Below the pieces are notes generated by a model that worked only from the letters and a program-made list of their open reading frames with translations, made no database searches and was not told where the DNA came from. Made by a program: the position numbers and the translations under genes. DNA of 64,000 bases from Magnetospirillum gryphiswaldense MSR-1 v2. GTDB taxonomy: Bacteria; Pseudomonadota; Alphaproteobacteria; Rhodospirillales; Magnetospirillaceae. Where the stretch lies: the NCBI RefSeq assembly GCF_000513295.1, contig NC_023065.1, positions 868,001-932,000 on the forward strand, in the 5' to 3' direction. Shown here piece after piece: positions 1 through 8,769 of the stretch. The number at the start of each line of letters is the position of its first letter. The first letter of the stretch is position 1.

Positions 1-1
1 T

Positions 2-3000
2 CACAAGACCGGCAAGCTGACCCGGTCCAAGTCGTCCTATGAACATCCGCAGCCCCATGCCTGCTTCATCCAGTCCATCGAGGACGATCTGGTCAACGAA
101 GGCGGCATCATGGATCTGTGGGTGCGTGAAGCCCGCCTGTTCAAGTACGGCTCGGGCACCGGCACCAATTTCTCCAAGCTCAGGGGCGAGGGCGAGCGTC
201 TGTCCGGCGGCGGCAAGTCGTCGGGCCTGATGAGCTTCCTCAAGATCGGCGACCGTGCCGCCGGCGCCATCAAGTCGGGCGGCACCACCCGTCGCGCCGC
301 CAAGATGGTGGTGGTCGACGTCGATCACCCGGATATCGAAGCCTTCATCAATTGGAAGGTGGTCGAGGAACAGAAGGTCGCCGCCCTGGTCGCCGGCTCC
401 AAGCTGGCGCAAAAGCACCTGGGCGAGGTCATGGCCTCGATGCGGGAATGGGACGGCGCCGCCGACAGCGATGCCCGTTTCGATCCCAAGCTCAACAAGC
501 GGCTGAAAAAGGCCATCATCGGCGCCCGTGGCGCCATGATCCCGGAAAACTACGTGCAGCGCATGATCCAGTTCGCCCGTCAGGGTTATCTGGATATCGA
601 GTTCCCGGTGTTCAACACCGACTGGGATTCGGAAGCCTATCTGACCGTGTCGGGGCAGAATTCCAATAACACCGTGCGCGTTACCGACGCCTTCCTCAAC
701 GCCGTCATCGACGATCAGGATTGGGTGCTCAAGCATCGCAATTCCGACAAGGTGAAGAAGAACCTGAAGGCCCGCGATCTGTGGGAACGCATCGGCGAAG
801 CCGCCTGGGCCTGCGCCGATCCGGGCATCCAGTTCGACACCACCATCAACGATTGGCATACCTGCCCGGAATCGGGTCGCATCAACGCCTCGAATCCGTG
901 CTCGGAATACATGTTCCTGGACGACACCGCCTGTAATCTGGCGTCCTTGAACCTGCTGTCGTTCCGCCGTGCCGATGCCAGCTTCGACATCGAGGGCTTC
1001 CGCCACGCCTGCCGGCTGTGGACCATGGTGCTGGAAATCAGCGTGCTGATGGCGCAGTTCCCGTCCGAGAAGATCGCCCAACTGTCCTATGAATTCCGTA
1101 CCCTCGGCCTGGGCTTCGCCAATATCGGCGGCCTGCTGATGGCCGACGGCATCCCCTATGACAGCCAGAAGGGGCGGGCGCTGACCGGCGCCATCACCGC
1201 CCTGATGACCGGCGAATCCTATGTCACCTCGGCGGAAATGGCGGCTGAACTGGGCGCTTTCCCCGGCTACGGCGCCAACTCGGCCCATATGCTGCGGGTG
1301 ATCCGCAACCATCGCCGCGCCGCCTACGGCCTGACCTCGGGCTATGAAGGCCTGGACATCAGCCCGGTGCCGCTGGATGCCGACAATTGCCCGGATTCCT
1401 CCCTGGTCGCCGCCGCCCGGCTGGCCTGGGACAGCGCCCTGGCCATGGGGGAAAAGCACGGTTACCGCAACGCTCAGGCGACGGTGATCGCGCCCACCGG
1501 CACCATCGGTCTGGTGATGGATTGCGACACCACCGGCATCGAGCCCGACTTCGCCCTGGTCAAGTTCAAGAAGCTGGCCGGCGGCGGCTATTTCAAGATC
1601 ATCAACCGCATGGTGCCCGAGGCGCTGCGTTCTTTGGGCTATGCCGAAAGCGACGTGGCCGAGATCATCCGCTATGCCGTCGGCCATGCCACGCTGCGTG
1701 ATGCGCCGGGCATCAACCACAACAAGCTGCGGGCGAAGGGCTTCACCGACGAGGTGCTGGAGAAAGTCGAGCAATCGCTGGAAGCGGCCTTCGACATCAA
1801 GTTCGTCTTCAACAAGTACACGCTGGGGGCGGAATTCTGCACGGATGTGCTGAAGATTCCGGCGGCCAAGCTGGACGACCTGTCCTTCGATCTGCTGGCC
1901 CATCTGGGCTTCAGCAAGGCGGACATCGACGCCGCCAACACCTATTGCACCGGCGCCATGACCCTGGAAGGCGCGCCCTTCCTCAAGGCCGAGCACTTGG
2001 CCGTGTTCGATTGCGCCAGCCCCTGCGGCAAGATCGGCAAGCGCTTCCTGTCGGCGGAAAGCCACATCCACATGATGGCGGCGGCGCAGCCGTTCATCTC
2101 GGGCGCCATTTCCAAGACCATCAACATGCCCAACTCGGCCAGCGTCGAGGATTGCAAGGACGCCTACATGCTGTCGTGGCGCCTGGGCCTGAAGGCCAAT
2201 GCGCTCTATCGCGACGGTTCCAAGCTGAGCCAGCCGTTGCAGGCGGCTTTGCTGGACGATGCCGGCGCCTTGGAAGAGGAAGTCACCGCTGCGCCGCTGG
2301 CGGCACGGGCGGAAATCGTCGCCGAACGTATCGTCGAGCGCATCGCCGCCGCCCGGCGCAAACTGCCCGACCGCCGCAAGGGCTATACGCAAAAGGCCAT
2401 GGTCGGCGGCCACAAGGTTTATCTGCGTACCGGTGAATACGAGGACGGCAAGGTCGGCGAGATCTTCATCGACATGCACAAGGAAGGCGCCGCCTTCCGC
2501 GCCATGATGAACAACTTCGCCATCGCCATCTCCATCGGCCTGCAATACGGCGTGCCGCTGGAGGAATTCGTCGAGGCCTTCACCTTCACCCGGTTCGAGC
2601 CGCAAGGCATGGTCGAAGGCAACGAGACCATCAAGATGGCCACCTCGATCCTGGATTACATCTTCCGCGAATTGGCCATTTCCTACCTGTCGCGCAACGA
2701 TCTGGCCCATGTGGAACCGGCCGACCTGACCCCCGACACCGTCGGGCGCGGCAACGTGGAAGGTCAGTTGGAAAAGGCGGCGGCGGTGGTCGAGCGGGTC
2801 ACGTCGCGCGGCTATGTGCGGTCCAAATTCCTGGTGGTGTCGGGCGGAGCCAGTGCCGCCTCGCTGTCGGCGGACATTTCGGGGGCGACCATGTCCACTA
2901 CCAGCCAGGTGGCCTTGTCGGTCGATCCGGAAACCGCGATCCAGCAATTCGACGCCCGGGCCGAGGAAATCCGCAAGGCGCGTATGAAGGGCTATGAGGG

Positions 3001-3094
3001 TGACGCCTGCCCCGAATGCGGCAACTTCACCCTGGTGCGCAACGGCACCTGCCTGAAGTGCGACACCTGCGGCGGCACTACCGGCTGCTCGTAA
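2..3094 (+). CDS. nrdJ: Vitamin B12-dependent (class II) ribonucleoside-diphosphate reductase, 5'-truncated
   Basis: This enzyme reduces ribonucleotides to deoxyribonucleotides using adenosylcobalamin to make the thiyl radical, so it works with or without oxygen. The open frame runs from the first complete codon of the window (position 2), so the true start lies upstream and about 1030 C-terminal residues are seen. Supporting motifs are NPCSE followed by [10 protein letters not shown] in the catalytic barrel, a PTGTIG segment, and a Cys-rich tail (CPECG...[13 protein letters not shown]) typical of the long NrdJ type, where the last cysteines re-reduce the active site. It is followed by a strong hairpin terminator at 3141. 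Family assignment is firm; the N-terminal part cannot be judged. Confidence 0.95.
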   Translation, partial: HKTGKLTRSKSSYEHPQPHACFIQSIEDDLVNEGGIMDLWVREARLFKYGSGTGTNFSKLRGEGERLSGGGKSSGLMSFLKIGDRAAGAIKSGGTTRRAAKMVVVDVDHPDIEAFINWKVVEEQKVAALVAGSKLAQKHLGEVMASMREWDGAADSDARFDPKLNKRLKKAIIGARGAMIPENYVQRMIQFARQGYLDIEFPVFNTDWDSEAYLTVSGQNSNNTVRVTDAFLNAVIDDQDWVLKHRNSDKVKKNLKARDLWERIGEAAWACADPGIQFDTTINDWHTCPESGRINASNPCSEYMFLDDTACNLASLNLLSFRRADASFDIEGFRHACRLWTMVLEISVLMAQFPSEKIAQLSYEFRTLGLGFANIGGLLMADGIPYDSQKGRALTGAITALMTGESYVTSAEMAAELGAFPGYGANSAHMLRVIRNHRRAAYGLTSGYEGLDISPVPLDADNCPDSSLVAAARLAWDSALAMGEKHGYRNAQATVIAPTGTIGLVMDCDTTGIEPDFALVKFKKLAGGGYFKIINRMVPEALRSLGYAESDVAEIIRYAVGHATLRDAPGINHNKLRAKGFTDEVLEKVEQSLEAAFDIKFVFNKYTLGAEFCTDVLKIPAAKLDDLSFDLLAHLGFSKADIDAANTYCTGAMTLEGAPFLKAEHLAVFDCASPCGKIGKRFLSAESHIHMMAAAQPFISGAISKTINMPNSASVEDCKDAYMLSWRLGLKANALYRDGSKLSQPLQAALLDDAGALEEEVTAAPLAARAEIVAERIVERIAAARRKLPDRRKGYTQKAMVGGHKVYLRTGEYEDGKVGEIFIDMHKEGAAFRAMMNNFAIAISIGLQYGVPLEEFVEAFTFTRFEPQGMVEGNETIKMATSILDYIFRELAISYLSRNDLAHVEPADLTPDTVGRGNVEGQLEKAAAVVERVTSRGYVRSKFLVVSGGASAASLSADISGATMSTTSQVALSVDPETAIQQFDARAEEIRKARMKGYEGDACPECGNFTLVRNGTCLKCDTCGGTTGCS

Positions 3095-3140
3095 ACGAAA
3101 ACAGGGGGCCGTCTCAGCCTCTCTTCGGTCCCCTGAAGCA

Positions 3141-3172
3141 GGGCCGGCTTTCATCAGAAAGCCGGCCCTTTT
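3141..3172. terminator. Intrinsic terminator after nrdJ
   Basis: A perfect 12-bp stem (3141-3152 paired with 3157-3168, loop ATCA) is followed by TTTT. It sits 46 bases after the nrdJ stop. The complementary strand has only a short A/T flank, so it acts mainly for nrdJ. Confidence 0.85.
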
Positions 3173-3206
3173 GCTTTATCAAGGCGCCCGTGACGGGCGG
3201 CCCGCC

Positions 3207-3698
3207 TCAGAAAATCGACACGCCGCCGGAATCCACCAGGGCAGGAATAACCGGGCAGGAAATGCCGCGTCGGTCATTTTTGCCGGCCTGATCGGCAGCC
3301 TGCTGCGCCACCGATTGGCCCGGCGCACCCTGCTTTTCCTCTTCCTTCAGCGCCTGTTGCAGCTGCTTTTCCACTTCCTCCTGAATCTTCTGCTCCAGGA
3401 TTTTTTGGATCACAGGCTCCATCTTGGCCAGGGAGTCTTCGTCCAGGCCCATCTCGGCCATGACCTTCTTGCGCAGTTCTTCCTTCAGTTTCTCGATACG
3501 GGTGTCGCGCACCCAGGCGGTAAAGCCCTTGTCCTTGATGGACTCCATCTCGCTTTCATGCGCCTGCTGGCGTGCCTGGGCCTTTTGCGCGGCCTGCAAT
3601 GCCGCGTCGAAGCCGGTGCCGCCGGTGCTGGCCCCCACGGGTGACGCTGCCATCGTCATGGCCATGGCGGCGCTGTCGTTGTCGATGCCGGAAATCAT
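3207..3698 (-). CDS. Conserved hypothetical coiled-coil protein
   Basis: A 163-residue protein with no recognised catalytic motif. An Ala/Gln-rich N-terminal third is followed by a highly charged helical stretch (about residues 30-140, rich in K, E and Q, with heptad-like EEL..KV and EQKIQEEVEKQ segments) that should form a coiled coil. The ATG at 3698 is preferred to the upstream in-frame codons because those overlap aat. It lies about 41 bases downstream of aat on the same strand, so the two may be co-transcribed. Its function is not known; a flagellum- or chaperone-type helical adaptor would be a guess only. Confidence 0.75.
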   Translation of the reverse strand: MISGIDNDSAAMAMTMAASPVGASTGGTGFDAALQAAQKAQARQQAHESEMESIKDKGFTAWVRDTRIEKLKEELRKKVMAEMGLDEDSLAKMEPVIQKILEQKIQEEVEKQLQQALKEEEKQGAPGQSVAQQAADQAGKNDRRGISCPVIPALVDSGGVSIF

Positions 3699-3739
3699 CC
3701 TTGCCCCCAAAGCAGTTCTGGTCCGTGGGGCATTGCAAC

Positions 3740-4375
3740 CTATGGGCCAGGGGCCAAGGCTGCCGACCAATCAACCGGATTGGGCAGGAAGAAAGCCGGC
3801 TCATTCAGCGCCGCGGCCAGCAGAAGCTTGTAGTGGTGGCGCGGAATCTCGGTGGCGCCAAAGCGGCTCAGGTGCTCGGTGATGAATTGGGTGTCGAGCA
3901 GAAGGAAGCCACCCAATTTCAGGCGGGCGACCAGATCGACCAGGGCCACCTTGGAGGCGTCGGTGGCCCGGCTGAACATGCTTTCACCAAAAAAGGCGCC
4001 GCCCAGGGCCAAGCCGTACAGGCCGCCGACCAAGCGGTCGCCGTCCCAGCTTTCCACCGAATGGGCCAGACCCATGGCGTGCAACTGGCAAAACAGGTCG
4101 ACGATCTGGCCGTTGATCCAGGTATCCTCGCGCCCGGTCTTGGCCTCGGCGCAGCCTTCCATGACGGCCCGGAAAGCAGTGTCCACACTGATACGGTAAC
4201 GGCCTTGCCGCAGGGTCTTTTTCAGGGAACGCGGCACATGGAAATCTGGCAACGGCAGGATTCCCCGTTCCTCCGGGTCGATCCAATAGAGCTTGGAATC
4301 GCCGCGGGTGCGGGCCATGGGGAACAATCCCATGGTGTAGGCTCGTACCAGGACATCGGTGGTCAGGACACGCAT
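3740..4375 (-). CDS. aat: Leucyl/phenylalanyl-tRNA--protein transferase
   Basis: This cytoplasmic enzyme transfers Leu or Phe from aminoacyl-tRNA to the N-terminal Arg or Lys of proteins, marking them for ClpAP through the N-degron pathway. The 211-residue length fits the short alphaproteobacterial form. Visible signatures are GLFPMA near the N-terminus, the YWIDPEERGILPL block, the FHVPRSLKK segment, and the GGLYGLALGGAFFGESMFSR core with LLDTQF downstream. The ATG at 4375 gives the usual start MRVLTTD; longer frames run into the divergent gene. It is divergent from the DUF1476 gene and upstream of a coiled-coil protein. Confidence 0.95.
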   Translation of the reverse strand: MRVLTTDVLVRAYTMGLFPMARTRGDSKLYWIDPEERGILPLPDFHVPRSLKKTLRQGRYRISVDTAFRAVMEGCAEAKTGREDTWINGQIVDLFCQLHAMGLAHSVESWDGDRLVGGLYGLALGGAFFGESMFSRATDASKVALVDLVARLKLGGFLLLDTQFITEHLSRFGATEIPRHHYKLLLAAALNEPAFFLPNPVDWSAALAPGP

Positions 4376-4475
4376 TGCCGATCCAGTGGTTTCTCTTCGA
4401 TCTCTATTTTCTCTTTGAAATGTATGGTGGTCGGTGAGATTTTCCAATGGAATGACAATAAGCGGGAAAACGCGG

Positions 4476-4811
4476 ATGGGTGATTTCGTCCACACGGTCG
4501 ATGCCAAGGGGGTCACCAGCCAGTTCAACTTCATCGCCGGGCAGGAATCGGCGTTTTGGATCAGGGCCCGGCGCAACCACCTGCTGGCCCAATGGTTCAG
4601 CGACCTGACCGATGAAAGTCAGCAAACCTATGTGCAATTGCTGCTTGATGCCGATTTCGCCCGCGTGCAGACGCGCGAATCGGAAGCCTGGATCTTGATC
4701 AAGATCCGTAACGACCTGATGGGGTTCGGCGTTTTTCTGTCTTTGGAGCAGTTGCGCGAGGTGGCCGAACGCTGTCGCCTGCAAGCGTGGCAGGAGCGCC
4801 AGCGGCAATAG
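4476..4811 (+). CDS. DUF1476 family protein (divergent ATPase zeta-inhibitor relative)
   Basis: A 111-residue protein whose central pattern matches the alphaproteobacterial F1-ATPase inhibitor (zeta subunit, DUF1476): an aromatic-containing lead-in, an ARRNHLLAQW helix, a spacer, an ADF segment, and a KIRNDL motif. In the canonical family ARRNKLLGLW, ADFEE and KVRADL occupy the same places. The N-terminal inhibitory stretch differs strongly from the canonical protein, so this may be a second, diverged copy. An ATG at 4434 or 4458 would lengthen it by up to 14 residues; 4476 is chosen by homology pattern. It is followed closely by the next gene on the same strand. Confidence 0.7.
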   Translation: MGDFVHTVDAKGVTSQFNFIAGQESAFWIRARRNHLLAQWFSDLTDESQQTYVQLLLDADFARVQTRESEAWILIKIRNDLMGFGVFLSLEQLREVAERCRLQAWQERQRQ

Positions 4812-4821
4812 GGAGGGCGGA

Positions 4822-5844
4822 ATGCGTTTCTTTTTGGTGGTTACGCTGGCCCTTTCGCTGGCGGCTCCGGCTCAGGCTGGGAACTGGGCCGACGACCCCG
4901 AATATGCCCAACATGCTGAATTCGCGACCTCCAGGCGGATTTGCGATCAGCTTCGTCGGGTGGAATTGCCTGATGCCAAGCGGCCGGATCGCCGTGAGCA
5001 AGGTGGCATGGCCGGTTGCTGTTCCGAGGCGCTTTATTATGGCATCGGCGTTCCGGTCGATGCCAAGGCCGCCTTTGCCTGCGCCCAGCTGGAAGCGGAC
5101 GATATGTTCAGCGGCGACATGATGCTGATGACCATGTATGCCAATGGCAAAGGTGTGGCGGTTGACCTGGACAAGGCGGTTGCCTTGGCGTGCGTGGGCA
5201 CCGGGGCTCCCATGGAAATTCATTACCGGGTGCTGTCATTGACCCAGCGGCGCGGTGTGACGCCGACGGCTGAATTCCACTGGTGCGACGATATCACCAG
5301 CGGTCTGAACATGGGCTGGTGCGCGGCGCACGCCGCCCGATTCGACGAGGCCACCCAGGCCGAGGACGTCAAAGCCTTCCGTCGCCATTGGCGCGAGGGC
5401 GAGGCCGCCGTCCGATTGGAGGCGCTGTTGGCCGCCGCCAAAAACTTCGTCTCCGTGCGCGGTAACGAAGTCGACCAGTCGGGCACCGCACGTGCTGCTT
5501 TGGTCATCGAGGCGGAAGCCGAAGTCAGGCGCCGGTTGCATGATGATCTGCACGACTTGGCCGGGTCGCAGATGAGGCTGGCCGCGGCTGCGACCGACAC
5601 GGACGCTGACGCCGAGTTGAACCGGGTCTACAAACGGGTCATGGCCCATGATTTCGGCGAATACGGTGGCGCGCCGAGCCCGGCGGCCATCCGTGGGGTG
5701 CAGCGCGCCTGGCTGAAATACCGGGATGCCTGGGTGGCCTTCGTCAAGGCGGCGGGCCCCGGACTTCCCCCTCAGGCGGTGATTAACCTGCAAACCCGCC
5801 ACCGCATCGCGCAATTGCTGGAACTGCTGGGCGAAACCCCCTGA
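4822..5844 (+). CDS. Exported protein with Sel1-like repeats and LprI-like (DUF1311) domain
   Basis: A 340-residue protein with a clear Sec signal peptide (MRFFLVVTLALSLAAPAQA) and cleavage after AQA, so it should be periplasmic. Residues about 60-130 contain Sel1-type repeat elements (ALYYGIGVPVDAKAAF, TMYANGKGVAVDLDKAVAL). The C-terminal region has LNRVYKRVM and QRAWLKYRDAWVAF, the conserved pattern of DUF1311/LprI lysozyme-inhibitor-like domains. It starts 10 bases after the DUF1476 gene. A role in envelope protection is suggested by the C-terminal domain but not shown. Six or more cysteines in the first half could form disulfides. Confidence 0.8.
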   Translation: MRFFLVVTLALSLAAPAQAGNWADDPEYAQHAEFATSRRICDQLRRVELPDAKRPDRREQGGMAGCCSEALYYGIGVPVDAKAAFACAQLEADDMFSGDMMLMTMYANGKGVAVDLDKAVALACVGTGAPMEIHYRVLSLTQRRGVTPTAEFHWCDDITSGLNMGWCAAHAARFDEATQAEDVKAFRRHWREGEAAVRLEALLAAAKNFVSVRGNEVDQSGTARAALVIEAEAEVRRRLHDDLHDLAGSQMRLAAAATDTDADAELNRVYKRVMAHDFGEYGGAPSPAAIRGVQRAWLKYRDAWVAFVKAAGPGLPPQAVINLQTRHRIAQLLELLGETP

Positions 5845-5872
5845 GAAATACTGTACCCGTCAGGGCACGGGG

Positions 5873-6262
5873 CTATTTGTGCTTGGAAAAGATGTCCAGG
5901 GTCTTGCAGATCAGGGCGCCGATGGGGCGCGGCTTGGGATCGGACAAGGTTTGCGCCAGATAATCGGCGACTGCCTTGGCGGCGTCCTTTTCCGCCGTCA
6001 GGGCGACGATGGCGCCGCGCTTTTCCATATGCTTGATGAAACCTTCCCCCGCCGACAGGGTGATGATGGCATCGATGCCGTCCAGAGGGTGGTCTTGACC
6101 GTTTTCCTCGACGTAATGAAACACCTGATCGCCGGGCAATTCGATCCGTTCAGGCGCGCTGATCTGGCCGGATTCGTCGGCAGAGAACACCAGCCAGCGC
6201 TTGGCGCGCCCGGCATGGCCGCTGACCGAACAAAAATCCGAACTGGCGATGGCGATCTTCAT
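5873..6262 (-). CDS. NifX/NifB-C-terminal-like (dinitrogenase Fe-Mo cofactor family) protein
   Basis: A 129-residue single-domain protein of the family that binds Fe-Mo cofactor precursors (NifX, NafY, NifB C-terminus). Visible features are the MKIAIAS start, a GHAGRAKRW segment (the conserved xHFGrA/HAGRA position), and a DAIITLSAGEGFIKHMEKRGA block resembling the typical GGIGxGAxxxLxxxGI region. No other nif gene is nearby, so it could be a general metal-cluster carrier rather than a nitrogenase protein. The ATG at 6262 matches the family start. It is convergent with the Sel1/LprI gene. Confidence 0.75.
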   Translation of the reverse strand: MKIAIASSDFCSVSGHAGRAKRWLVFSADESGQISAPERIELPGDQVFHYVEENGQDHPLDGIDAIITLSAGEGFIKHMEKRGAIVALTAEKDAAKAVADYLAQTLSDPKPRPIGALICKTLDIFSKHK

Positions 6263-6423
6263 TGCCCAAAATCTCCGCAAACCATAAGCCATGTCCACAA
6301 TATGTGCACATGCGTCATGCGGCAAGGGGGGCAATCCCCGGTAACTGCATGTCGGTTCTCGATTTCATCGCGCAAATGGTGCATGTTGTCGCAGGCCCCC
6401 CAAGTTCATCATGCAACCGGGTA

Positions 6424-6430
6424 AAGGAGA
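6424..6430 (+). promoter_or_regulatory. Ribosome binding site deciding a GTG start
   Basis: AAGGAGA lies 6 bases before a GTG codon at 6437. No ATG is better placed, so the regulator gene starts with GTG. Confidence 0.7.
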
Positions 6431-6436
6431 ATCCAC

Positions 6437-7066
6437 GTGCCCATTCGCATCCTGATCGCCGAGGATCAGTTACTCGTGCGCCAGGGGTTGGCCGCCTTGC
6501 TGAAGGCCGAAAACGTCGAGATCATTGGCGAGGCCGAGGACGGGGGCAGCGCCGTCGACATGGCCAAAAGCCTGAAGCCGGATATCGTCTTGATGGATTT
6601 GTCCATGCCCGGCCTGGACGGGGTCGAGGCGACGCGCCGTCTGAAGCGGGCGGCGCCACAGATTCGCGTGTTGATTCTGACCATCGCCAATTGCGAGCGC
6701 CGGGTGGCCGAAGCCCTGGCCGCCGGGGCCGATGGGTATGCCCTGAAGCGTTTGGGGCACGAGGAGTTGATGTCGGCCATCAATTCGGTGCGCATGGGCC
6801 GGCAATATCTGGGGCCGGGCCTGGACGTGGAATTGGTGCGCGAACACCTGGACGGCGGCGAGGCCAATGTGCCATCGCTGACCGCGCGCGAGATGGAGGT
6901 TTTGCGCCTGATCGCCCAAGGGCTGAAAAACCGCGAGATCGCCGATACCTTGTCCATTGCCATCAAGACGGTGGAAACCCACCGCACCAAGATCATGCAG
7001 AAACTGGACCTGCATAATTCCGCCGAATTGGCCACCTATGCCATTCGCCGCGGATTGATCGAATAG
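6437..7066 (+). CDS. NarL/FixJ-family response regulator
   Basis: A 209-residue two-domain regulator. The N-terminal receiver has the acidic pair E9-D10, the phospho-acceptor D54 in LMDLSMPG, a Thr in LTIAN and Lys in ALKRLG. The C-terminal LuxR-type helix-turn-helix has LTAREMEVLRLIAQG, REIADTLSI and KTVETHRTKIMQKL. It starts at GTG with a strong ribosome binding site. It is followed on the same strand by a HisKA_2-type protein whose ATPase domain is decayed, so its cognate phosphodonor is not obvious. It heads a block of signalling genes. Confidence 0.93.
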   Translation: MPIRILIAEDQLLVRQGLAALLKAENVEIIGEAEDGGSAVDMAKSLKPDIVLMDLSMPGLDGVEATRRLKRAAPQIRVLILTIANCERRVAEALAAGADGYALKRLGHEELMSAINSVRMGRQYLGPGLDVELVREHLDGGEANVPSLTAREMEVLRLIAQGLKNREIADTLSIAIKTVETHRTKIMQKLDLHNSAELATYAIRRGLIE

Positions 7067-7175
7067 TTCCTCGGAACTAAAGAGGGCTTGGTCCATCCGC
7101 CCGATGCCCGTTTTGTTTTATCAAACTTTAGGTTTAATCAGGGGGGACGGTTTCGGCTCCTGATGAGGGCGGCTT

Positions 7176-8111
7176 TTGCTCAGATTGACAAAGCGCGTGG
7201 GTGGCTGTCGGCAGAATTTTGCCGACACCGCTGGGCTGGCGGCAATCGTCGCCCATGCGGACGGACGATTAAGCTTTGTCAGCACCGAGGCCAGGCTGTT
7301 GCTGGGCCGTCAGGGCCGCGCGCCGCGACATTGGAACGATACGGTGCTCTCGGTCGCCGATTCCGGCGCCTTGGCATCCTTGTGCCGCCGGGTTCGCCAG
7401 GGCGGACGTGATCAGGTTCATGTGATGGATCTGCACGGTGGTCAGCGTATCGAAGCCAGATTGCGGGCCATGACCGGCCCCGGCCGTGTGTTGGCCCTGT
7501 TTGTCGACATCACCCATCAGGCGCGGTTGAAATCCGATATCGTGCAGTTACGGGCCGACAATCAGGCCTGGGCGCAGGAATTGCAGCACCGGGTCCGCAA
7601 TACCCTGCATGTCCTGTCGGCCATGATGTATTTCGAGTCCGCGCCCCATGGTCCGGTGTTCGAGCAGGTGCATGGCCGCATTCTGGCCATGGCCCAGGCC
7701 CATGATACCCTGGTGGTGCGCGACGGCATCGCTATGATCGACCTGATCGCCTGTATCCGCTCGCTGCATGCCATGGCCTGTGCTGCCGCCAACATCGCCG
7801 AGACGGACTTGCCGTTGATTTTGGAGGCGGCATCGGAATTGGCGGCCCCGTCCATCGACGTCGCCGTCCCCATCGCCCTGATCGTCCATGAAGTCTTCAG
7901 CGCTGCCGCCAAGCGGGCCGGTGATGGCGTTGGTCGGTCGCTGCGGGTGGAACTCGGTCAGCAATCGGGCAGGATGCGCTTGGCCCTGTCGGGCTTGTGC
8001 GCGGGCGAGGATTGTCTGAACCTGCGTCTGGTCACGCTGTTGGCGCAGCAATTGCGGGCCGAGCTTCGGACCGAGCCTTGCGGTGAAATAAGCCTGGAAT
8101 TCAGTCCTTAG
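7176..8111 (+). CDS. PAS/HisKA_2 histidine kinase-like protein with degenerate ATPase domain
   Basis: About 311 residues. Residues about 20-115 look like a PAS domain (ending in VLALFVDIT). The dimerisation/phosphoacceptor helix is of HisKA_2 (HWE-related) type: ELQHRVRNTLHVLSAMM with H138. The following region should be HATPase_c, but the N-box reads ALIVHEVFSAAAKRA instead of ALIVNELxxNAxKHA, there is no DNGxG motif, and the usual GLGLRLV block reads CLNLRLV. Catalytic activity is therefore doubtful, and a phosphotransferase role is possible. No ATG is available near the 5' end because an in-frame stop lies at 7164; TTG 7176 or 7185, or GTG 7197, are candidate starts. The 3' end overlaps the convergent regulator gene by 11 bases. 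Confidence 0.8.
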   Translation: MLRLTKRVGGCRQNFADTAGLAAIVAHADGRLSFVSTEARLLLGRQGRAPRHWNDTVLSVADSGALASLCRRVRQGGRDQVHVMDLHGGQRIEARLRAMTGPGRVLALFVDITHQARLKSDIVQLRADNQAWAQELQHRVRNTLHVLSAMMYFESAPHGPVFEQVHGRILAMAQAHDTLVVRDGIAMIDLIACIRSLHAMACAAANIAETDLPLILEAASELAAPSIDVAVPIALIVHEVFSAAAKRAGDGVGRSLRVELGQQSGRMRLALSGLCAGEDCLNLRLVTLLAQQLRAELRTEPCGEISLEFSP

Positions 8112-8769
8112 CGCCGCTGCCGGTCAATCCGGCCAGGATGGCGACCCGGGCGGCTTCGGTGCGGTTGCTGACGGCGATCTTGCGGAAGATGTTGCGCAGA
8201 TGCGCCTTGACCGTGACTTCCTGCAGTTCAAAGGCGCGGGCGATGACCTTGTTGGGGGCGCCATCGACGATCATCCCCAAAATCTCCATCTCGCGCGCCG
8301 ACAACACGGCCAGCGGACCGCTCTTGCCGGTATTTTCCGGCTCCTTGCGGTTCATGGTCTCGTGATAGTCGAACAGGAAGGGCGGAACGTATTTTTCTCC
8401 CGACAGGACCAGACGCAGCACGCCGATGATGGTTTCACCGCGCATGGTTTTGGGAATGAAACCGTTGGCGCCGCTTTCAATGGAATGAAAGGCATCGGCG
8501 GGATGGGTCGATCCCGACAGAATAACCACGGGCACATGGGGGAATTCAGCCCGCATGGTGGCCAGGCCGTTCAAGCCGTCCATGCCGGGCATGTTCAGGT
8601 CCAGGATGGTCAGGCCCAGATTGCTGGCCTGGCGGGCCTTGATCAGGGCTTCATCGAAGCTGCCCGCTTCCAGCACGCTGGCATTGTCGGTCACCCGTTG
8701 CAGGAATGGCACCAACCCGTCGCGCACCATGGCATGATCGTCGGCCAGCAGGATTTCCATCTGGGTCAT
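8101..8769 (-). CDS. NarL/FixJ-family response regulator
   Basis: A 222-residue regulator with receiver D57 (TILDLNMPGMDG), switch residues in VILSGS and K in FIPKTM, and a C-terminal LuxR-type helix-turn-helix (LSAREMEILGMIVDG, NKVIARAFELQEVTVKAHLRNIFRKI). It is a clear paralogue of the regulator at 9442-10083, sharing EAGSF, DGFIPK/NGFIPK and LVLSGE motifs. Its start overlaps the stop of the upstream DHp-REC gene by 4 bases (ATGA type), indicating translational coupling and a shared signal path. Confidence 0.93.
   Translation of the reverse strand: MTQMEILLADDHAMVRDGLVPFLQRVTDNASVLEAGSFDEALIKARQASNLGLTILDLNMPGMDGLNGLATMRAEFPHVPVVILSGSTHPADAFHSIESGANGFIPKTMRGETIIGVLRLVLSGEKYVPPFLFDYHETMNRKEPENTGKSGPLAVLSAREMEILGMIVDGAPNKVIARAFELQEVTVKAHLRNIFRKIAVSNRTEAARVAILAGLTGSGAKD

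Noticed and set aside
5848-5872. Weak terminator between the Sel1/LprI and NifX-like genes
   Set aside because: CCCGT...ACGGG forms only a 5-bp stem with no T-run, so it is too weak to call.
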